Assembly: GCA_024711345.1 (NCBI GenBank)
Contig: JANJTA010000021.1
Span: 1-64,000 of the forward strand
Direction of reading: 5' to 3'
Origin: Rhodanobacter sp.
Lineage (GTDB): Bacteria; Pseudomonadota; Gammaproteobacteria; Xanthomonadales; Rhodanobacteraceae
DNA length: 64,000 bases
The position numbers were made by a program, and so were the translations under genes. Positions 34,373 through 43,185 of this stretch are shown piece after piece. The notes beneath the pieces were generated by a model, which searched no databases, was not told where the DNA came from, and saw nothing but the letters and a program-made list of their open reading frames with translations. The first letter of the stretch is position 1; the number at the start of each line of letters is the position of its first letter.

Positions 34373-35680
34373 TCAGCGCAGCGCTGGCAGCGCGGGTAGC
34401 GCAGGACTGGTCGCCTCGTCGGCGTCGTCCGCGCCGTGGCGATGCCACACTGCATGGGCGTCGACCCTGACCCGGGTGACCGCCTCGACCGCGTCGATGC
34501 CCGCCCGGCCGGCGGCCAGCTCGGCCTCCTGCGCGGTACGCCGCGCCAGCAGCAGTTCGTCCAGCCCCAGCTCGCCCAGCGCGTAGCCGCGCGCAGCCTT
34601 GTCCGCGTTGAGCGTGGCGGCCTGTGCCGCTTCCTGCTGGCGCTGCCAGATGGTGTGGTGGGCGCGCGCCAGCGTCACCGCCTGGCGTGCGTCGCGCTCG
34701 ACGTCGCGCCGCGCCATCGCCAGCTCCGCCTCCGCGCCCATCGCGTCGGCGCTGGCCGCGGCGGCCTCGGCGGCGCGCCGGGACACGCCGAGCGGCACGG
34801 TCACGGTCACCCCGAAAGCCTGCTCGCGGCCGCCGCGGTCGCTGATCATGCGCAGGCCGATGTGCGGGTCCGGCAGGCGCTCGGCGCGGGCACGGCGGGC
34901 CTCGGCGTCCTTCTTGCGGGCGAGCGCCGCGGCCGTGCCGATCTCGTGGCTGCGCTGGCGGATCAGCGCGACCCAGGCCGCGTCGTCGCCCTCCAGCGGC
35001 GCCGGCGCGGCCGGCAGCTGCACCTGCTCCGGCAGCGGCAGCCCGGGGAACTCCGCCGACAGGGCCAGCCGCGCAGCAGTGGCGTCGGCCTGCGCCTGCG
35101 CCAGCGCGGCCGCGGCCTGCGCCAGCGCGGCGTCGAGTGCGGTCTGCTCGCGCGCGGCGGCGTCGCCCAGCCGCACGCGCCGCGCCACCGCGTCGCGCTC
35201 GCGCTGCCACGCCGCCAGTTGCGCCTCGCGCAGCGTCGCGGCAGCGGCGGCGCGCTGCCAGTCCGACCATTGCGCCAGCAGGCGCCGCGCCGCCATGTGG
35301 TGCGCGTCCTCGAACGCCAGCGCGGCGGCCTCCTGGCCGGCCTGGCCGATCTCGCGATCCAGCCGCACCTTGCGTGGCCAGCGCACGCCGCGGGAAAGAT
35401 CGACCTCCCACTCGCGGTAGCGCCGCTCGCCGTCGACGCGCCGGCTCTGCGGGATCAGGCCGAGCTGCGGCTCGTACGGCCCGACCCGGCGCAGGCGCGC
35501 CTCGGCGCCGGCGCGGTCCAGCAACGCCTGCGCCGCGCGTACTTCCGGGGTGGACTCGATCGCGCGCAGCACCAGTTCCGGCGGCGGCAGCGAAGTATCC
35601 GGCGCGGCCTGCTGCGCCGGCGCGGCCGGCGCCGCCAAGGCCAGCGCCAGGGTCAGCAGGAGGGGCGGCGTGCGCTTCAT
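34373..35680 (-). CDS. TolC-like outer membrane efflux protein (CzcC family)
   Basis: 435 residues. A signal peptide (MKRTPPLLLTLALALAAPAAPA) precedes two long Ala/Arg/Gln-rich helical hairpin regions (about 85-205 and 270-400) typical of TolC-fold trimers. Short strand segments YREWEVDLSRGVRWPRK and QAFGVTVTVPLGVSRR match the CzcC/CusC subgroup. It forms the outer membrane exit duct for the RND pump in the same operon. The ATG at 35680 overlaps the DUF3240 stop (ATGA), making it the last gene of the efflux operon. The C-terminus is Asp/Ala/Pro-rich. Confidence 0.88.
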   Translation of the reverse strand: MKRTPPLLLTLALALAAPAAPAQQAAPDTSLPPPELVLRAIESTPEVRAAQALLDRAGAEARLRRVGPYEPQLGLIPQSRRVDGERRYREWEVDLSRGVRWPRKVRLDREIGQAGQEAAALAFEDAHHMAARRLLAQWSDWQRAAAAATLREAQLAAWQRERDAVARRVRLGDAAAREQTALDAALAQAAAALAQAQADATAARLALSAEFPGLPLPEQVQLPAAPAPLEGDDAAWVALIRQRSHEIGTAAALARKKDAEARRARAERLPDPHIGLRMISDRGGREQAFGVTVTVPLGVSRRAAEAAAASADAMGAEAELAMARRDVERDARQAVTLARAHHTIWQRQQEAAQAATLNADKAARGYALGELGLDELLLARRTAQEAELAAGRAGIDAVEAVTRVRVDAHAVWHRHGADDADEATSPALPALPALR

Positions 35681-35988
35681 GCCAGTTCCCCCATCACCTC
35701 GACCGGCTCGATCCACCAGCGCAGCCGGCTGTGCGCGAAGCGCGCGGCGAGCAGGTCGAGCACGCGCGGCACGTCGGCTTCCGGCAGCACGATCCACAGC
35801 TGCAGGCGGTCGATGCGGCCGCGCACGCGCTCCTGCACGGAGGCGCGCGCGAAGCCTTCGCCGTGGCCGGCGACCAGTGCGGTGGTGAAGCCGGGCAGCG
35901 CCGGATGCAGGTCGAGCAGCGCCTCGACCAGGCTTTCTTCCAGCTCGCGCGCGGCGAGCAGGGTCAGTCGCTTGAGAATGGGCGTCAT
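35677..35988 (-). CDS. DUF3240 small protein of the metal-efflux operon
   Basis: 103 residues, full length for DUF3240: KRLTLLAARELEESLVEALL at the start, GFTTALVAGHGEG in the middle and VQERVRGRIDRLQLWIVLPEADV toward the end. The ferredoxin-like alpha/beta pattern resembles PII/NIL-type small regulatory domains, which suggests a sensory role. DUF3240 genes regularly accompany CzcA-type pumps. It lies 17 bp after the pump gene and overlaps the TolC-like gene by four bases. There is no signal peptide, so it is cytoplasmic. Confidence 0.82.
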   Translation of the reverse strand: MTPILKRLTLLAARELEESLVEALLDLHPALPGFTTALVAGHGEGFARASVQERVRGRIDRLQLWIVLPEADVPRVLDLLAARFAHSRLRWWIEPVEVMGELA

Positions 35989-36005
35989 GGGATCTCCTCG
36001 GCCGG

Positions 36006-39000
36006 TCAGGCCTTCGACTCGCCGTAGCGGCGGAACAGCACGGGCAGCAGCAACAGGGTCAGCGCGGTGCAGGTGACCAGGCCGCCGATCACCACGATCG
36101 CCAGCGGCTGCTGCACCTCCGCGCCGGGTCCGCTGGCGAACAGCAGCGGCACCAGGCCCAGCGCGGTGATCGAGGCGGTCATCAGCACCGGCCGCAACCG
36201 GCGCAGCGCGCCCTCGCGCACGGCTTCGGCCATCGCCATGCCGGTGGCGCGCAGCTGGTTGAAATGGGTCACCAGCACCAGGCCGTTGAGCACGGCGATG
36301 CCGAGCAGCGCGATGAAGCCCACCGAGGCCGGCACCGACAGGTACTGCCCGGTCAGCCACAGGGTGACGATGCCGCCGACCATCGCGAACGGCACGTTGC
36401 ACAGGATCAGCACCGCCTGGCGCACCGAGCCGAAGGTGGAGAACAGCACCAGGAAGATCAGCCCCAGCGCTACCGGCACCACCACCGCCAGGCGCGCGGC
36501 GGCACGCTGCTGGTTTTCGAACTGGCCGCCCCAGGTCACCGTGTAGCCGGCCGGCAGGTGCACCTGCTGCTGCACCCGCTGGCGCGCCTCCTCGACGTAG
36601 CCGACCAGGTCGCGCCCGGCCACGTTGGCCTGCACCAGAGCGTAGCGCGAGCCGTTCTCGCGGCGTACCTGCACCGGGCCGGTGCCCGGTTCGATCGTCG
36701 CCAGGGCGTCCAGCGGCACTTCGCCGGCGTCGCCGCGGGCGAGGCTCAGCCGCTCGAACTGCGCCGGCGTCTGCGCCACCCACGGCGCGCCGCGCACCAG
36801 CACCGGCGTGCGCCGCTGCTGCTCCAGCACCACGCCGGCGCCCTGCCCTTCGATCTGGCCGCGCAGTTCGTCCTGCACTGCCGCCACGTCCAGGCCATAG
36901 CGGCCGGCCAGCTGGCGGTCGACGCGCACGCGCAGGTAACGCACGCCTTCCTGCGTCTGCGCGATCACGTCCTGGCTGCCCGGCGTGGCTTCCATGATCG
37001 CCGCGATGCGGTTGGCCAGCTGGTTCAGCGTGGCCAGGTCCGGGCCGAACACCTTCACCGCCACGTCACCGCGGCTGCCGGTGAGCATCTCGGCCACGCG
37101 CATCTGGATCGGCTGGGTAAAGCCGTACTCGACGCCGGGGAAGTCCGCCAGCACCGCGCGCAGCTGCTGCTCCAGCCACGCGCTGTCCGGTCCGCGCCAG
37201 GTGGACCTGGGCTTGAGCTGCAGGAACATGTCGGTCTCGTTGAGGCCCATCGGGTCCAGGCCCAGCTCGTCCGAGCCCAGCCGCGCGATGACGTGCTCGA
37301 CCTCCGGCAGGCGCGCCTTGATCGCCCGCTCGATCGCCAGGTCCTGGTCGCGCGAGGCCTCCAGGCTGACCGATGGCGGCTTGACCAGCTGCACCAGCAT
37401 GTCGCCCTCGTCCATGGTCGGCATGAAGGTCTTGCCGGTGCCCAGGTACGCCGCCACGCCGAGCAGCAGCACCATGCCGGCGCCGATGCCCATCGCGCGG
37501 CCGTGGCGCAGCGAGGCGTCCAGCAGCGGCCGGTAGCCGCGCTCGATCTGGCGCATCAGCCACGGCTCGCCGTGGCTGTGTTCGCGCAGCAGCAGCGAGC
37601 ACAGCACCGGAATCACCGACAGCGACAGCAGCAGCGAGGAGGCCAGCGCGAACACGATGGTCAGCGCCACCGGCCCGAACAACTTGCCTTCCAGCCCCTG
37701 CAGCGTGAGCAGCGGCACGAACACCAGGCAGATGATCACGATGCCGGCGGTGACCGGCCGGGCCACCTCGACCACCGCGCGGTAGATGCGGTGCAGCCGC
37801 GGCAGCTGGGCTACGCCGGCCTGCGGCGCCAGCCGGCTGACCGTGTTCTCCACCACCACCACCGCCGCGTCCACCAGCATGCCGATGGCGATCGCCAGGC
37901 CGCCCAGGCTCATCAGGTTCGCGCTCATGCCGAACAGCCGCATCAGCAGGAAGGTGGCCAGCGCGGCCATCGGCAGGGTCAGCGACACCACCAGCGCGGC
38001 GCGCACGTCGCCGAGGAACAGCAGCAGCAGGATCACCACCAGCACGGTGGCCTCGAGCAGCGCGCTCTTCACCGTGCCCACCGCACGCTCGATCAGCACG
38101 CTGCGGTCGTAGAACGCCTGCACCTTCACGCCGGGCGGGAAGCCGGCCTGCAGCTCGGCGAGCCGGGCCTGGACCTGGCGCACCACGTGCTGCGCGTCGG
38201 CGCCGCGCAGACCGACCACCAGGCCCTCGACTGCCTCGCCTTCGCCATCGCGGGTCACCGCACCGTAACGGGTCAGCGCGCCGTAGCGCACCTCGGCCAC
38301 GTCGCCCACGCGCACCGGCAGCCCGTCGCGGCTGGCCACCACCACCTGGCGCACGTCATCCAGGCTGCGCAGCGCGCCCTCGGCGCGCACGATCAGCGCG
38401 TCGTCGCCGTCGCGCAGGCGGCCGGCGCCGTCGTTGCGGTTGTTGCGCTCGAGCGCGTCGACCACGTCCCGGAAGTGCAGGCCGCTGGCCGACAGCCGCG
38501 CGCGGTCCGGCTCCACCAGGTAGCTGCGCACCTCGCCGCCGAGCGCGTTCAGGTCGGCCACGCCGGGGATCGTGCGCAGCGCCGGGCGGATGGTCCAGTC
38601 CAGCAGCGTGCGCCGCTCGGCCAGGCTGAGGCCGCCGCCCTCGATGGTGAACATGAACATGTCCGACAACGGCGTGGCAATCGGCGCCAGGCCGCCGGAG
38701 ACACCCGCCGGCAAGGCGCTGGCGGCCGCGGCGTAGCGTTCGGCCACCTGCTGGCGTGCCCAGTAGATGTCGGTGCCGTCGCGGAAGTCGAGCGTGACGT
38801 CGGCGATCGCGTACTTCGCGGTGGAGCGCAGCATCAGCGCATCGGGGATGCCCAGCAGCTCCATCTCCAGCGGCGTGACCACGCGCGCCTCGACCTCCTC
38901 CGGGGTCATGCCCGGTGCTTTCAGGATCAGTTTCACCTGGGTCGGCGCGATGTTCGGATAGGCGTCGATCGGCAGTTGCAGGAACGCCCAGGCGCCGCCG

Positions 39001-39074
39001 GCGGCGAGCGCCAGCGCGGCCAGCAGCGCCAGCAGGCGCTGCGACAACGAGAATTCGATCAGCCGGCGCAGCAT
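36006..39074 (-). CDS. Heavy-metal efflux RND pump (CusA/CzcA family)
   Basis: 1022 residues, with 12 membrane helices and two large periplasmic domains. HME-RND hallmarks are LPIDAYPNIAPTQVKL, VTPLEMELLGIPD, and TM4 GGLAIAIGMLVDAAVVVVEN with the proton-relay Asp. Other landmarks are GTGKTFMPTMDEGD, MRVAEMLTGSRGDVAVKVFG and VTWGGQFENQQRA. TM4 lacks the DFG of CzcA and looks like CusA, yet the CusA Met at the periplasmic site (DML in RIDML) aligns with Glu here. Substrate class (monovalent or divalent metal) is therefore unresolved. The start ATG lies one base past the adaptor stop. Confidence 0.93.
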   Translation of the reverse strand: MLRRLIEFSLSQRLLALLAALALAAGGAWAFLQLPIDAYPNIAPTQVKLILKAPGMTPEEVEARVVTPLEMELLGIPDALMLRSTAKYAIADVTLDFRDGTDIYWARQQVAERYAAAASALPAGVSGGLAPIATPLSDMFMFTIEGGGLSLAERRTLLDWTIRPALRTIPGVADLNALGGEVRSYLVEPDRARLSASGLHFRDVVDALERNNRNDGAGRLRDGDDALIVRAEGALRSLDDVRQVVVASRDGLPVRVGDVAEVRYGALTRYGAVTRDGEGEAVEGLVVGLRGADAQHVVRQVQARLAELQAGFPPGVKVQAFYDRSVLIERAVGTVKSALLEATVLVVILLLLFLGDVRAALVVSLTLPMAALATFLLMRLFGMSANLMSLGGLAIAIGMLVDAAVVVVENTVSRLAPQAGVAQLPRLHRIYRAVVEVARPVTAGIVIICLVFVPLLTLQGLEGKLFGPVALTIVFALASSLLLSLSVIPVLCSLLLREHSHGEPWLMRQIERGYRPLLDASLRHGRAMGIGAGMVLLLGVAAYLGTGKTFMPTMDEGDMLVQLVKPPSVSLEASRDQDLAIERAIKARLPEVEHVIARLGSDELGLDPMGLNETDMFLQLKPRSTWRGPDSAWLEQQLRAVLADFPGVEYGFTQPIQMRVAEMLTGSRGDVAVKVFGPDLATLNQLANRIAAIMEATPGSQDVIAQTQEGVRYLRVRVDRQLAGRYGLDVAAVQDELRGQIEGQGAGVVLEQQRRTPVLVRGAPWVAQTPAQFERLSLARGDAGEVPLDALATIEPGTGPVQVRRENGSRYALVQANVAGRDLVGYVEEARQRVQQQVHLPAGYTVTWGGQFENQQRAAARLAVVVPVALGLIFLVLFSTFGSVRQAVLILCNVPFAMVGGIVTLWLTGQYLSVPASVGFIALLGIAVLNGLVLVTHFNQLRATGMAMAEAVREGALRRLRPVLMTASITALGLVPLLFASGPGAEVQQPLAIVVIGGLVTCTALTLLLLPVLFRRYGESKA

Positions 39075-39075
39075 C

Positions 39076-40131
39076 TCACTGCCCCCCTGCCGGCATGGCA
39101 TCCAGGCGCGCCGCGCCGCGCACCACCAGGCTGTCGCCGGCGACGAGCGGGCCGCTGATCACGCTCTCGCCGGCGGTGGTCTGCGCCAGGCGCTGCACCG
39201 GCACCGCGAGGTAGCCGCCGTCACGGACCACGTAGACCCGCGCGTGCCCCTCGCGCTCCAGCACCGCGTCCGAAGGCACCCGCAGCGCGCCGGCCGGCGC
39301 CGGCAGCAGCAGGGTGGCGCGGGTCTGCTGGCCCACCAGCAGGTGGCCACCGTCGACCTCGGCGCGCACGCGCACGCTCTGGCTGGCCGGATCGACCGCC
39401 CCGCCGATCTCGTCCACCCGCCCCTCGCCGCCGCCTTCGGCGCGCACCGGCAGGCCGGTGCGCAGCGCCGCCGCGTCGCGCGCCGGCACCCGCAGTTCCA
39501 GCATCACCCGGTCGCCGGCGGCCAGCACGTAGGCTTTGGCGAACGTCGCCACCGGCTCGCCCAGCTGCAGCGTGCGCTCCAGCACGCGGCCGGCGATCGG
39601 CGCGCGCAGCTCGTAGACACCGGGCGCGGCACCGGCCGGCGCCATCGCGCGCGCCGCCTGCAGCCCCTGCAGGCGTGCCGCCGCCGCCGCGCGGCGGGCC
39701 TCGTCGGCCTGCGCGCGGGCGGCCGGGATGATGCCTTCGGCGAGCAGCTGGCGGTCACGTTCGGCCTGCGCGCGGGCGACGCGGAACTCACCCTGCGCCG
39801 CGGCCAGCTCGGCACCCAGTGCCAGCGCCTCGCGGCTGCGGATGCGCGCCAGCGGCTGACCACGCTGCACGGTCTGACCCTCGCGCGCGAGCAGCTCGAC
39901 CACCACGCCCTCGTACGGCGCGGTGACCACCGCGCTGCCGCCCAGCGGCATGCCGACCCGCGCCGGCAGGCCGTCCAGCGGCAGGTACTGCGCGGCCTGG
40001 GCGGCGCCAACGCGGATGTCGAGCGCCTGCTTCTGCGCAGGCGTCAGCACCTTCGCCGTTTCGGCCGCCATGGTCGGCGCACCGGCCAGCACGGGCAGCA
40101 GGATCAGCAACGGCAGCAGCCGACGGGACAT
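39076..40131 (-). CDS. RND periplasmic adaptor subunit (CzcB/CusB-like)
   Basis: 351 residues. The signal peptide is MSRRLLPLLILLPVLAGAPTMAA. The lipoyl-like hairpin has VTAPYEGVVVELLAREGQTVQRGQPLARI, with its other half at LRAPIAGRVLERTLQLGEPV. An Ala/Gln/Arg-rich alpha-hairpin (about 105-165) contacts the outer membrane duct. The beta-barrel and membrane-proximal domains follow. No His/Met-rich metal-binding tail is present. ATG at 40131 begins the signal peptide and has GGAG upstream; an earlier in-frame ATG at 40164 is less suitable. It is the first efflux gene after the two-component genes. Confidence 0.9.
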   Translation of the reverse strand: MSRRLLPLLILLPVLAGAPTMAAETAKVLTPAQKQALDIRVGAAQAAQYLPLDGLPARVGMPLGGSAVVTAPYEGVVVELLAREGQTVQRGQPLARIRSREALALGAELAAAQGEFRVARAQAERDRQLLAEGIIPAARAQADEARRAAAAARLQGLQAARAMAPAGAAPGVYELRAPIAGRVLERTLQLGEPVATFAKAYVLAAGDRVMLELRVPARDAAALRTGLPVRAEGGGEGRVDEIGGAVDPASQSVRVRAEVDGGHLLVGQQTRATLLLPAPAGALRVPSDAVLEREGHARVYVVRDGGYLAVPVQRLAQTTAGESVISGPLVAGDSLVVRGAARLDAMPAGGQ

Positions 40132-40179
40132 GACGCACTCCAGAGATGACGGATGTGCCGCCAAGCGTGGAGCGCGAAT

Positions 40180-40196
40180 CTTCAGTGAAGCTTAAG
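40180..40196 (-). promoter_or_regulatory. Candidate response-regulator box CTTAAG-N5-CTGAAG
   Basis: On the minus strand CTTAAG-CTTCA-CTGAAG forms a direct repeat with the spacing used by OmpR-type regulators of the PmrA/QseB group (YTTAAK-N5-YTTAAK). It overlaps the histidine-kinase stop codon and lies 49 bp upstream of the adaptor start, so the adjacent response regulator could switch on the efflux genes from here. Confidence 0.5.
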
Positions 40197-41610
40197 AGCC
40201 GGCGTGTTCCGGCGGGACAAGAGGTCGCAGGGGGCCGAGGGCAGCCCACAGCACGCCGTGCTCCAGCGCGAAGTCCAGGCGCAGGCCGAGCAGGCCGGCC
40301 AGCGTGCCGGAGAGCGCCAGGCCGAGGCCGCCGTGGTTGCCCGCCTCGCGCGCGGCGGACTTGCGCCAGAAGCGCTCGCCGAACCTCGCCACATCCTGCG
40401 CCGACAGCCCGGGCGCGGCGTTGCCGATGCGCAGGGTCCTGCCTTCCGCAGCGTCCGCCAGCACCAGCTGCACTTCGCTGCCGCGCGGCGCGTACTCGGC
40501 GGCGTTGAGCAACAGGTTGTCGACGATGCGTTCGAGCAGCGCCGGGTCGCACATCACCCAGCATTCGACCGGCAGCGCCGCCTCCACCCGTACCTGCCGC
40601 TGGCGCGCCGGGCCGGCGACCAGCGCCAGCGCGCGGCGCAGCAGCTCGGCCAGCTCCAGCGGTTCGAGCTGGGCGCGGTCCATGCCCGCCTCGTAGCGCG
40701 ACAGCGCGAGCAGGCCGTCGATGCAGCGCTGCATGCGCCCGATCGAGGCCAGCGCATCGGCCAGCACGTGGGGCGGCGGCGCACCGCGGCTGGCCAGCTC
40801 CACCGCCATGCGCGTCTCGGCCAGCGGCGTGCGCAGCTCGTGGGCGACGTCGCGGGCGAAGCGGCGTTCGCGCTCCAGCGCCTCCTGCAGGCGGGCGAAG
40901 GCGCTGTTGAGGGTGGCGGCGAACGGGCGCAGCTCGCGCGGCATGCGCGCCATCGGCAACGGTGCCACCCGCGGCGCGCCATCCGCTTCCGTGCCGGCAG
41001 CGAAGGCCAGCAGCGGACGCAGGCTGCCGCGCACCGCCAGCACCGCCAGCAGCGCGGCCAGCAGGCCAATGCCGAGCACGCCGCTGATCAGCACCACGTG
41101 CACGCGCCGCTCCAGCTGGTCGACCTGCTCGCGCTCTTCGGCGACCACCAGGGTGGCGTCGCCGGCGCGCCCGGGCATGCCGAAGCGCAGCGCCACCGCG
41201 CGGCCGCGGTGGTCGTCGGGCAGGCGCAGGTCGTAGAACAGCGGCGCGTTCGCCGGCACCGCGGCGGACGGCGGCTGCAGGTTGTGCGCGGTGTTGCTGG
41301 CCGAGCTGAACACGGTGGCGCCGGCGTCGTCCCAGATCTGCAGGAAATCGGTATGCCCGCCGCTGGCGTACTCCGGACTCAGCTCGTGCAGCTCCTGCCA
41401 GGCGGCGTCGCGGGGGTGCCGTTCCAGCAGCACCACCACGCCGCGGGCGCGGCCGAGCAGGGTCGCGTCGAGGCGGCCGTAGATCTGCCGGTCGATGCTG
41501 TAGTCCAGCACCAGGAACAGGCAGGTCATCAGCGTGCCCAGGCCGCCGAGCAGCAACACCAGCAGCCGCGCCCGGATCGAGTCCAGCAGCAGGCTACGCA
41601 GCCACGACAT
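40192..41610 (-). CDS. Sensor histidine kinase of the efflux locus
   Basis: 472 residues. Two membrane helices (about 14-35 and 171-193) enclose a periplasmic sensor domain of about 130 residues containing several His (GGHTDFLQI, NTAHNL). A HAMP-like segment follows, then the dimerisation box FARDVAHELRTPL with H257, the N box DNLLLNAAEYAP and the G box NHGGLGLALSG. A DxGxG-like G1 box is not clear (RIGNAAPGLS). It should phosphorylate the response regulator encoded just upstream, with which its gene overlaps by 17 bases. The stimulus may be metal, judging by the adjoining pump. Confidence 0.88.
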   Translation of the reverse strand: MSWLRSLLLDSIRARLLVLLLGGLGTLMTCLFLVLDYSIDRQIYGRLDATLLGRARGVVVLLERHPRDAAWQELHELSPEYASGGHTDFLQIWDDAGATVFSSASNTAHNLQPPSAAVPANAPLFYDLRLPDDHRGRAVALRFGMPGRAGDATLVVAEEREQVDQLERRVHVVLISGVLGIGLLAALLAVLAVRGSLRPLLAFAAGTEADGAPRVAPLPMARMPRELRPFAATLNSAFARLQEALERERRFARDVAHELRTPLAETRMAVELASRGAPPPHVLADALASIGRMQRCIDGLLALSRYEAGMDRAQLEPLELAELLRRALALVAGPARQRQVRVEAALPVECWVMCDPALLERIVDNLLLNAAEYAPRGSEVQLVLADAAEGRTLRIGNAAPGLSAQDVARFGERFWRKSAAREAGNHGGLGLALSGTLAGLLGLRLDFALEHGVLWAALGPLRPLVPPEHAGS

Positions 41611-42259
41611 AGCCGAAGCCCCGCCGCGTCTCGATCAGGTTCTCGATGCCCGCCTGCGCCAGCTTGGCGCGCAGGGTGCTCACCAGCACCTCGATCACCT
41701 TGTCCGACGCCTCGCTGCGCGCATCGTACAGGCCCTCGAACAGCGCCGCGCGCGAGAGCACCCGGCCGCGCTGGCCGAGCAACAGCTCCAGCAGCGCGTA
41801 CTCCTTGGGCGACAGCGGCAGCGGCGCGTCGTCCACGCGGGCGATGCGCGCCCGCGGATCGACCTCCAGCGGCCCCGCCGTCAGCCGCATCGGCTGCTGC
41901 TCGCCGCGACGCATCAGCGCGTGCAGCCGGGCCAGCAGCTCGGCGTAGGCGAACGGCTTGACCATGTAGTCGTCGGCGCCGAGGTTGAGCACGTCCACCC
42001 GGTCCTCCACCTGGCCGCGGGCGGAGAGCACCAGCACGCGCGGACGCTCGGCGCGGCCGCGCAGCGCGCGCAGCACTGCCCAGCCGTCCAGGCGCGGCAT
42101 CATCAGGTCCAGCGTGACCACGTCGTAGCGGAAACCGGCGAGGTAGTGCATGGCCTGCTCGCCATCCTCGGCCAGGTCCACCGCGTGGCCGTCGCGGACC
42201 AGCGCGTCGCGCAGGTCGCGGCCGAGCGTGGGCGAATCCTCGGCGATCAGCAGGCGCAT
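41594..42259 (-). CDS. OmpR-family response regulator of the efflux locus
   Basis: 221 residues. The receiver has the acidic pair ED at 7-8, phospho-acceptor D51 (VVTLDLMMP), LSARG with the conserved Ser, and K101 in MVKPF. The winged-helix domain includes PLPLSPKEYALLELLLGQRGRVLSRAALFE, SDKVIEVLVSTLRAKL and the end ETRRGFGYVV. It resembles CzcR/QseB/PmrA. The ATG at 42259 begins exactly at the conserved MRLLIAEDS; the gene follows ctaB by 23 bp on the same strand and overlaps the kinase gene. A PmrA-like direct repeat downstream of the kinase is a likely target. Confidence 0.92.
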   Translation of the reverse strand: MRLLIAEDSPTLGRDLRDALVRDGHAVDLAEDGEQAMHYLAGFRYDVVTLDLMMPRLDGWAVLRALRGRAERPRVLVLSARGQVEDRVDVLNLGADDYMVKPFAYAELLARLHALMRRGEQQPMRLTAGPLEVDPRARIARVDDAPLPLSPKEYALLELLLGQRGRVLSRAALFEGLYDARSEASDKVIEVLVSTLRAKLAQAGIENLIETRRGFGYVVAA

Positions 42260-42282
42260 GCTCGGCTCGCGCGCGGTGGCCG

Positions 42283-43185
42283 CTAGCCGGGCGGCAGCGG
42301 GCCGGTCGACACCAGCGGCGGCAACAGCCAGTGGTCGACCAGCAGGAAGGCGAACAGCGCCATCAGGTAGACGATGGAGTAGTTGAACACCTTCATCGCG
42401 TACAGCTCGTCCGGCGGGTTCAGCAGGCGCACCGCGTAATACAGGAACGCCCCGCCGAGCACCGCGGCGCCGCCCAGGTAGACCAGCCCGCTCATCCCGG
42501 TCAGCGCCGGCAACAGGGTCACCAGCACCAGCAGTACGGTGTAGAACAGGATGTGCCAGCGGGTGAACACCACGCCGTGGGTCACTGGCAGCATCGGCAC
42601 CTGCGCGCGCGAGTAGTCGTCGCGGCGGAAGATCGCCAGCGCCCAGAAGTGCGGCGGCGTCCACACGAAGATGATCAGGCACAGCTGCAGTGCGTACGGG
42701 TGCAGCGCGCCGGTGACCGCGGTCCAGCCCAGCACCGGCGGGATCGCGCCGGCCAGGCCGCCGATCACGATGTTCTGCGGCGAGGCGCGCTTGAGGAAGG
42801 CGGTGTAGATCACCGCGTAGCCGATCAGCCCGGCGAAGGTCAGCACCGCGGTCAGGGTGTTGACCCACAGCACCAGCACCAGCATCGAGGCGATGCCCAG
42901 CACCAGCGCGAACACGAATGCCTGGCGCACGTTGAGATGCCCGGTGGCCAGCGGCCGGTGCGCCGTGCGCACCATCACCTTGTCGATGCGCTGGTCGATC
43001 AGCTGGTTGAACGCGGCGGCCGAGGACGACGCCAGCCAGATGCCCAGCGTGCCGAACACCAGCGCGCGCCACGGCGGCAGCCCCGGCACGGCGAGGAACA
43101 TGCCGATCACCGCGCAGAACACCAGCAGCGCGACGATGCGCGGCTTGGTCAGTTGCAGGTACTCATGGAAAACGCTCATCTTCAC
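42283..43185 (-). CDS. ctaB: Protoheme IX farnesyltransferase (heme O synthase)
   Basis: 300 residues, nine helices. The enzyme adds the farnesyl tail to heme B, making heme O for the terminal oxidase. The prenyltransferase Asp motifs are [20 protein letters not shown] and [27 protein letters not shown] opens the protein and the conserved [11 protein letters not shown] lies near the second motif. The GTG at 43185 overlaps the ctaA stop (GTGA); an in-frame ATG at 43179 is the alternative start. It belongs to the SURF1-ctaA-ctaB run serving cytochrome aa3 assembly. Confidence 0.95.
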   Translation of the reverse strand: MKMSVFHEYLQLTKPRIVALLVFCAVIGMFLAVPGLPPWRALVFGTLGIWLASSSAAAFNQLIDQRIDKVMVRTAHRPLATGHLNVRQAFVFALVLGIASMLVLVLWVNTLTAVLTFAGLIGYAVIYTAFLKRASPQNIVIGGLAGAIPPVLGWTAVTGALHPYALQLCLIIFVWTPPHFWALAIFRRDDYSRAQVPMLPVTHGVVFTRWHILFYTVLLVLVTLLPALTGMSGLVYLGGAAVLGGAFLYYAVRLLNPPDELYAMKVFNYSIVYLMALFAFLLVDHWLLPPLVSTGPLPPG

